Shown in pieces: positions 57,129 through 64,000 of a DNA stretch of 64,000 nt (the first letter of the stretch is position 1; each line of letters starts with the position of its first letter). This stretch comes from Branchiostoma floridae (Eukaryota; Chordata; Leptocardii; Amphioxiformes; Branchiostomatidae): the NCBI RefSeq assembly GCF_000003815.2, contig NC_049982.1:425815-489814 (forward strand), given 5' to 3'. Under the pieces are notes generated by a model. It saw nothing but the letters and a program-made list of their open reading frames with translations. It was not told where the DNA came from and did no database searches. Position numbers and translations under genes: made by a program.

Positions 57129-57960
57129 TTTGAACTGTCACTCTTTGTTGCTAACCGTCCGTTAAGTTAATGTTCGTAAAAGCCCCGTACCGTTATGACC
57201 TTCCCGTGACTGGCACAGAAAGGCGGGGGCAATGTTGATAATGTATTGACGACAGAGGTCTAGCCGGACTTTCCCAGTTTTGTAAAGGGGTGTGGCACCT
57301 TGTGATTTTCACTGTTCAAAACACACCCTTAAGACCCGAATTCATGATTTGTTAAAGATAATCATGGTACAAAATGTACCGTATCGGGGGTATATGTTCA
57401 TCATTTGCCAAATTTCTACCGTCCATACCGACTTCGCCCTACAACGGCGAAAAAGATAACTTCAGACACTCCCAGAGGTGTATTTTTGGTTCACTCCATA
57501 TGCTCTTTGGGGTGAACGCCCGCTCGGGCGTGAGCCGACTTTGTAAACTTTCAGCGAGGCCCCACCGGCCTATCAACAACATAGAACTCATCTTTTCGGC
57601 AATCTACACAACCTGTTATGCAATACTCTTGACTTCTACAGTTTATCCGAATCAATCCGTATCCATTTACTTCACCTTTCCTGTCACATCATACAAACAG
57701 CAGCATCTTACAGTTAACCCAGACATATATTGTACATACCAAACGCTTTGCAATTACCTAGTAACCCAAATCATTTGTAAATTTGTGAATGCTTTCAAAT
57801 CATTTGTGAATTTGTTGTTTTGATATTCTTCTTTTATTTGCTCTTGTCAGTTGTTATCTTTTTTTTGAGAGGTGATGTTAATATCAACATACTGCTAGAG
57901 TGCATTACCTCTATGTCCTGTTGTGTACTTTGTTGTTGAATGAATAAAAAAATAACTGGC
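57129..57960. other. Upstream of SMPDL3; no gene assigned
   Basis: 57129-57300 probably holds the SMPDL3 promoter, without a clear TATA box. 57374-57823 is open for 149 codons on the + strand, but its composition looks repeat-derived. Confidence 0.35.
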
Positions 57961-57967
57961 TTAATTT

Positions 57968-58440
57968 TATGGATGACATTCGCGCGCGTATTTATCTCCG
58001 TCCGACCACAGCGCCTTCGTTCCCCTCTTTGAACAAGAATGGCAATAAAAACATGATTGAAATGGCGACGATTGTTTCTTACAGTCTTATTAATAGAGGT
58101 GAACTCATGACAAATCAAGCCTGGGAAAGAATGATCTGGATGTTAAATCCGGTGGTTTAGCAGCATTTATTTGCTTGGTTTTAATTTTTCAAAGTTTCAC
58201 CCTCACGCATTAGTTTTGAGTCTTAAGACTAATAAGATCTTAAGAGCACTGTCCATCAAATCCATAATATTGGCATTGGTTCAGAAGTTTCACGTGCTCG
58301 GCATCCTCCTACGCAGGGACATCCAACAGTGAAACCGCCTGTCTGGATGTGCCCTGCTCTTGTGAGGAAGGTCGTGTTAAGTGCCCTGGGGGTTTAAAGA
58401 GGATGTCATTCCAAAGCCAGTGTGGCCTTACTAAAATTTA
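57968..58440. mobile_element. Dispersed element (ATGGATGACAT family)
   Basis: ATGGATGACATTCGCGCGC ... CCGGTGGTTTAGCAG ... GCCAGTGTGGCCTTAC matches the shorter copy at 63687-63915, with an extra segment before the right end. Confidence 0.6.
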
Positions 58441-59870
58441 GAATATATGTAACCCATTCATCCTTAGTCTGTGTAACACAAACTCCGGCTGTCCAGGGCT
58501 GTAACTGGCCCCTCCCCGCTAGGGGGGCGGCGGATGTTTGGCGGGCTGCTATAAGCGAGATTTAATCAGGCTAATTCATCCTGAAATCATAATGAGGTTA
58601 ATTCAGACACAAGGAGCCGTGAAAATCGTTTGTCAAAAAGGATGTATTGCTACCAGACCGCAACGGGCGCAGTTCCACAATGCTTCGCTAGGCGTCACCC
58701 TTCCCACCAAAAAAGTGGACAGATAGGTTTTGACAATGCGTAGTGTCTATATATATACAGTTGCATAAATTGAAGTGTCCATATACAATGTTGCTTAGAG
58801 TGCATATAAATATTACAACATTAACATGTGTAATATGTCAGTGTAGAATTACAAAGTCATTATGAGAAGTTATGTCATATACATTTTGTAATTGCAAATT
58901 ATCAACCATATCTTTTAAGGCAACTAACTAATCATTATACTTAAAACTAACTGGTTGTGAAGTTAAATATCAACTTTTTCACTTATCCAATAAGTTACTA
59001 GTGTGAACAGAGAAACAGCAGGCGATAAACTGGATAGTGGGTGGGATACCACCGATACAGTTACCTTAAAAATTAATTTAATGCAAATGCTAATTTGTTG
59101 GGCAAACGGATTTTATAAATGTACACGTTTTTCATTTAACCTGAGCATCAAGTTTCGATAAATTGAGTAAAACTCAACGGACTTAAACTTCAACAGCCAC
59201 AAAGCTTCCAACAGACACAATGCTACGTACAATTTGCTACACTCTGTTGTTGTTTTGTGTTGTGCTCTTTTAACGATCTTCCTGGTATATGGCACAGCAA
59301 TGTACCCATGTTTGTGTTGCTTCATATGGGTCAATCGTTTAGCTTGCACACAATAAATTGCCAACAGTCTTACTGCAATATCTCACACCTGAAAGTTTGC
59401 AAGGACAGCTGCACTAAGAAAAAGTAACAAATACATGTAGCTGCTTTGGACCTCTTCTGATATAAGCTAATGGGCAAATTTCATAGATGATCCAAGAATA
59501 GAGGTTGTCTCTGTTATAAAATCAGTAAATGACACCTAACATGACATGTGGTACATACCTAGCAAAAATGTATCTGTGTACAACTGTGTTACAACTGTGA
59601 ACTGTCAAAGTGACCTTCCAATGTTTTACTGGCTTATTTATGTACATGTACAAAAAAAACACGACTAGATCATGGTATCGAAACTAAAAAAATAATTTAG
59701 TGCAGTTACTTTTACCTATTCTAACTCACTCACTACATGTTAACAAAACACAAAATTAATTGCCTATTCACAACTGAATTTATTAATAGTAATTTTACAA
59801 GCATGTACAATTGTCATCAACTTTTTTTGTGAAACAGTTGGTATGAGGAAACCACATACTTACATGTATG
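58440..59870. other. AT-rich intergenic sequence
   Basis: No exon recognised. A short GC-rich island lies at 58500-58550 (GGCCCCTCCCCGCTAGGGGG). Confidence 0.5.
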
Positions 59871-59873
59871 TTA

Positions 59874-60080
59874 ATTCAGCCAATCAGAATGGTTGTTGTC
59901 TACTCATTTAAAAATTCCTAGCCAATCAGAGTGCTTGAGCATTTGATACAAACAAATTTGAAAACTGTTATCCAATCAGAGTGCTTGGGACATTTATGTC
60001 CTTTCATTTAAAAAGCATCAGCCAATTGGAGTTTAGTATAAAAATTTGCTAACCAATCAGAGTGCTTGAGAGATTGATGT
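59874..60080. repeat. Array of five CCAAT-box units
   Basis: GCCAATCAGAATGG, GCCAATCAGAGTGCTTGAGC, TCCAATCAGAGTGCTTGGG, GCCAATTGGAG and ACCAATCAGAGTGCTTGAG occur about 40-60 bases apart, separated by AT-rich spacers with repeated CATTTAAAAA. Confidence 0.85.
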
Positions 60081-60151
60081 GTGAAAGCCTATTGGTGTGT
60101 GGGGTTTCATTGTATTAAAGACGCATAGATGAAAACAAATTCATCTTTTAA

Positions 60152-62828
60152 GAGCGAATGTCTGTAAGGGTCAAACAATGGTGGCACCGGTCAAAAAATA
60201 GATTTGGCTCCTTTTTTGCACAGTGATAGTACTTGGTACACAACCCCTCAAAATCGCTTTCTTTCTTCTCAGAACCCCTCGTTGCCATGGCAACAGGCCA
60301 AAGAAGTTTGGGGGCCATTTTGCCGGATTTGGGCATGTCAAAAACATGAAAATTGGCCAACTTTAGGACACTATCACTGAACAATGCTTTAACTAAACAA
60401 CAAAGGCAGAATATGCTGATCAGAGCAATGCCAAAACTTGTATGAAATAGCAGTAAAGTTAATCTCCTGTAAATTCTAAGGCCCTGGGCAGCCTGAATAC
60501 ATTACACTGTTTTCAGGTTGTAAAGAATCTGAAATTTTGCCCAACTTCAAAGCACTGAAAGTCCATAAGTATAAAATATTTTCGCTTGCAATTTACTACA
60601 AATAATAACCTACTATAGGGCTATTAGATGAATGCTAGCAAAGTTTGGGTTCTTGTTTTGTCGCTACGCAATCGTCCGTCGAAGTGGGTCAAATTTCATG
60701 ATTTTGATGATATGTCATTTTGTGCTCTCTTTAAACAATCATAAGTCCCATACCAAAGTTGCTCTGCAATTAAAATTCACATGGATTATAAACCAATGTA
60801 TTGTCTATCAAATGCATGTTTGTAAAGTTCGGGTTCTTGTTTCGTTACTACGTAATTGTCCTTTAAAGTGGGTCATTTTTTATGATTTTGATAAAATACA
60901 GTATTTTGCATCATCTTCGAACAATCATAACTCACATAGTCACAAGTCAAAATTGTTCTGTAACTAGAATTTACCTGAAATGTAAACCAAGATATTGTTT
61001 CTTAATGTCATGCTTGTAAAGTTTGGGTTCTTGTTTTGTTGCTAAGCAATTGTCCGTTAAAGTTGCCAAATCGCAAGCTTATATGTGTCTCCCAAAAAGG
61101 AAGACGTACATGTAGATAAACGTCATTCGTTGCTTCATTTTGATCTTTACTGTTGATAGATTTGAACAAAGTTAGGTCAAGATGCTGATCTTCATCATCC
61201 TCTGCCGTATTTTGACGTTAGCCTGTCAAGCTAATTTCCACACAGACAGACTAGCAGACAAACATCAATCGCCGCCAGGAGTTGGCATTTCAGGCAAACC
61301 TCAAGAGTACCTACTAGGTTCGTTCTTGCCCTTGCTTAAAACGAGTATGGTCCATTGAATAGCAGAAACTGAAAAACACATGTTTTCACATAAATGCTAC
61401 CGTGAAAAGAAAGATGCACAGAGATTTATGATATTCGTTCCAAATATGTATATACATTGTATAAGCTAAGTCTTCGAGAGCCATATTGTGGGGATGCAAA
61501 CATGTTCAAGACTGTAGTCATACGTCATGCTTAGCAGTAAAACTAGCAAAGTGTTTAAAAGTGCAGAGTGGATTAATCTGACATTAAACATAGATATGAC
61601 TTTGTGTAGAATATAATCCCTACAATTTTTTTTTTCATGGTGATAGCACATTGCTACATCGGTTCTATAAAAACAAAGACTGTGTATCACTGTTGTCAAG
61701 AACATGATTTGTGGAAAAGTCAGTGGAATACGACCTACTTTCAGGGACATGTACATTCATTGTTAGAATACCCGAACTCGAACTGTCCAAACATGCATTT
61801 GTTAGACAATATATTCGTTTGTATTCATTGTCAATTTCTATTTCAGAACAAATTTACTTTGCAACTTATGACAGTTCAAAGAGAGCACAAAATGATATAT
61901 CATCAAAATCATGAAAATTGACCCAATTTAACGGACAATTGCTTAGCAACAAAACAAGAACCCAAACTTAACAAGCATGACCTTGAGAAACAATATCTTG
62001 GTTTACATTTCAGGTAAATTCTAGTTACAGAACAATTCTGGCTTGTGAGTTATGATTGTTCGAAGATGATGAAAAATAATGTATTTTATCAAAATCATAA
62101 AAAATGACCCACTTTAAAGGACAATTACATAGTAACGAAACAAGAACCTGAACTTTACAAACATGCATTTGATAGACAATACATTGGTTTATAATCCATG
62201 TGAATTTTAATTGCAGAGCAACTTTGGTATGGAACTTATGATTGTTTAAAGAGAGCACAAAATGACATATCATCAAAATCATGAAATTTGACCCACTTCG
62301 ACGGACGATTGCGTAGCAACAAAACAAGAACCCAAACTTTGCTAGCATTCATCTAATAGCCATATAGTAGGTTATTATTTGTAGTAAATTGCAAGCGAAA
62401 ATATTTTATACTTATGGACTTTCAGTGCTTTGAAGTTGGGCAAAATTTCAGATTCTTTACAACCTGAAAACAGTGTAATGTATTCAGGCTGCCCAGGGCC
62501 TTAGAATTTACAGGAGATTAACTTTACTGCTATTTCATACAAGTTTAGGCATTGCTCTGATCAGCATATTCTGCCTTTGTTGTTTAGTTAAAGCATTGTT
62601 CAGTGATAGTGTCCTAAAGTTGGCCAATTTTCATGTTTTTGACATGCCCAAATCCGGCAAAATGGCCCCCAAACTTCTTTGGCCTGTTGCCATGGCAACG
62701 AGGGGTTCTGAGAAGAAAGAAAGCTATTTTGAGGGGTTGTGTACCAAGTACTATCACTGTGCAAAAAAGGAGCCAAATCTATTTTTTGACCGGTGCCACC
62801 ATTGTTTGACCCTTACAGACATTCGCTC
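60152..62828. mobile_element. 2.7-kb inverted-repeat element with mirrored tandem units, TTAA-flanked
   Basis: GAGCGAATGTCTGTAAGGGTC after TTAA (60148-60151) and GACCCTTACAGACATTCGCTC before TTAA (62829-62832) bound arms of about 910 bp (to about 61062 and from about 61920) around an 850-bp spacer. Arms are nearly identical over their length. Each arm contains about three tandem units of 185-195 bp (TTTGGGTTCTTGTTTTGTTG...CAATCATAA). No transposase seen. Confidence 0.9.
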
Positions 62829-62832
62829 TTAA

Positions 62833-63345
62833 CTGCTAATAACTGAAAAAAATAACGCTTTTCCCAGACCTATGTAAATTTACATGGCATTTAGAAGAAT
62901 TAACTAACTTTAATACAGTCTTACTTCATGTAATTGGTCAGAACCAAACAAAAACATAACCTTTTTAACAAAATTAACTACTGTAACAGTATACATCACT
63001 TATAATATTGAAACTGTTAAGAATGAATATTTTCTTGTGAATATTGTTTTGTATGCCACTTTTTCCTTCCACGCCTTTTTATAATTTATGGTTTGTTCTG
63101 GTTTGAAAATCGTTCTTTGGTTACTTCCCTTTAAAAGGGTTTTACAAATCAATTGACAAGGTCTACAACTAACTACCCATGTCTGGAAAACTGCCTTGGC
63201 AACGATACACTGCCAAGTTTCAAGGCATTTTTCTTAGTAATACATTTTTTCTCTTGCATCAATGAAAGTGTGTCGACAGAGGAAAAATGCTCCATAAATA
63301 CATTTGTAACTTCCACAAATATTGCAAAATGTCCTGTAAAACGTT
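62833..63345. other. AT-rich; probable 3' UTR of the minus-strand gene
   Basis: No exon recognised. Lies downstream of the 63346 stop. Confidence 0.4.
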
Positions 63346-63588
63346 CTATCTAATATGTACAATTGGTTCCTTTGACGATTTCTCTTCCGTCTTTCTCCTA
63401 TCTCCGGACGGTGCCCTCCTCTTCTTGGGCTCAGTGACCCCTGACCCGGAAGCACTTCCAACTGTTTCCTCCCCACATCTCCTCATGTAGACCAGGAAGG
63501 AGGACAGGAACTCAGGAGCATGGTAGGTCAGAAGCCTTTCTGTCCAGGCCTCCACTTCTTTTCCAGCTTTGCCCATGTCAGAGACAGG
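63346..63588 (-). CDS. Terminal exon of an unidentified, probably nuclear protein
   Basis: After acceptor TTTTCTCTCCAG, a phase-0 exon of 80 codons ends at TAG (63346-63348). It reads PVSDMGKAGKEVEAWTERLL, TYHAPEFLSSFLVYMRRCGE, then a basic tail (EPKKRRAPSGDRRK) that looks like a nuclear localisation signal. The rest of the gene lies to the right. Family not recognised. Confidence 0.65.
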   Translation of the reverse strand, partial: PVSDMGKAGKEVEAWTERLLTYHAPEFLSSFLVYMRRCGEETVGSASGSGVTEPKKRRAPSGDRRKTEEKSSKEPIVHIR

Positions 63589-63686
63589 CTGGAGAGAAAA
63601 GAGCAAGGCAGTTTAGAGTTACATCCAAAAATAGTTTTAGCAGCTTTGTGCATTTGTACATCGCTGGCTAGCAAAGTTCTTTCCTA

Positions 63687-63915
63687 GTAAAGCCACACTG
63701 ACTTGATACCATTATGGATGACATCTGCGCGCATTGATTTCGCTTGTTCTCAAAAAGAACAACAAAAAAAACGGTGACAATATTTCAATGATAGCACATG
63801 CCTGGACTGGATGTTTAGTCCGGTGGTTTAGCAGTATTTTTTCTCACCATCGCACATTTGTTTCGGAGTCTCCAGAGGGTTGTCATCCATAATATCATGT
63901 CAATGTGGCCTTACC
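63687..63915. mobile_element. MITE with about 35-bp inverted termini
   Basis: GTAAAGCCACACTGACTTGATACC then ATTATGGATGACA at the left; TGTCATCCATAAT then ATCATGTCAATGTGGCCTTAC at the right. It lies in the intron before the 63588 exon. Related to 57968-58440. Confidence 0.75.
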
Positions 63916-64000
63916 CTGTTTTTTCTGCCTAATTACTTCTTAGCTGATATTTTGGTGACCTGCTTTCACCTTCCTCAGGGCAGTGGTGACTAGTTCTATG

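Noticed and set aside
60148-62832. Paired 78- and 107-111-codon frames at both ends of the palindrome
   Set aside because: The same short frames appear in mirror copies of a repeat; there is no start context, domain or splice structure.
1-64000. CRISPR arrays, operons or bacterial signals
   Set aside because: The gene structure is clearly metazoan; repeats lack the regular unique spacers of a CRISPR array.

Overview
This is an animal (eukaryotic) genomic window: genes are split by GT-AG introns, intergenic DNA is rich in SINEs, LINE relics, MITE-like elements and foldback elements, and six N gaps mark a draft assembly. Gene content (WIPI4/WDR45, a GABA-A-like Cys-loop receptor, an acid-sphingomyelinase-like phosphodiesterase, a fucolectin domain, phase-1 GCWRD extracellular exons, C2H2 fingers) and the heavy small-scale tandem duplication suggest an invertebrate deuterostome, most likely a cephalochordate such as Branchiostoma. 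That species call is inference; no marker was searched.

Layout. 0-1.6 kb (+): last three coding exons of WDR45 (WIPI4). 3.3-11.6 kb (-): eight exons of a JmjC/cupin_8 protein that continues into a gap, with a 14-copy array (13 copies plus the parent) of one part-exon at 4.06-6.79 kb. 11.7-13.6 kb: a foldback element and a LINE relic. 13.76-16.32 kb (+): a 1.28-kb tandem duplication, each copy with one GCWRD-domain exon. 17.0-21.9 kb (+): four exons of a GABA-A/glycine-type receptor ending after M1. 22-27 kb: repeats, with a 0.7-kb GC-rich hairpin element and a G-rich palindromic array. 27.9-38.7 kb (-): a 15-residue mucin-like repeat exon and two exons of a fucolectin domain, possibly one gene, with TTAA-flanked piggyBac-like MITEs between them. 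39-43.3 kb: repeats (pogo-like TA elements). 43.5-45.05 kb (-): an intact 13-finger C2H2 protein. 46.06-47.48 kb (+): a 7-finger C2H2 terminal exon preceded by five degenerate copies of its 5' part. 48.8-57.1 kb (-): a complete nine-exon SMPDL3-type phosphodiesterase. 57-63.3 kb: repeats, including a 2.7-kb inverted repeat. 63.35-63.59 kb (-): terminal exon of an unidentified gene.

The recurring signal is splice-site-anchored part-exon duplication. At least eight coding exons from five unrelated genes have tandem copies that begin in an intron, cross one splice site and stop inside the exon. Copies with the acceptor always lie upstream of the intact exon; copies with the donor always lie downstream. 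This is the geometry of tandem duplication with one breakpoint in the exon. It leaves the original exon intact and plants decoy splice sites, poison exons or in-frame cassettes in the introns. Two arrays (JmjC, zinc finger) have copies that could be spliced in as phase-symmetric cassettes. The genes do not form an obvious pathway; they are ordinary neighbours in a repeat-rich region.
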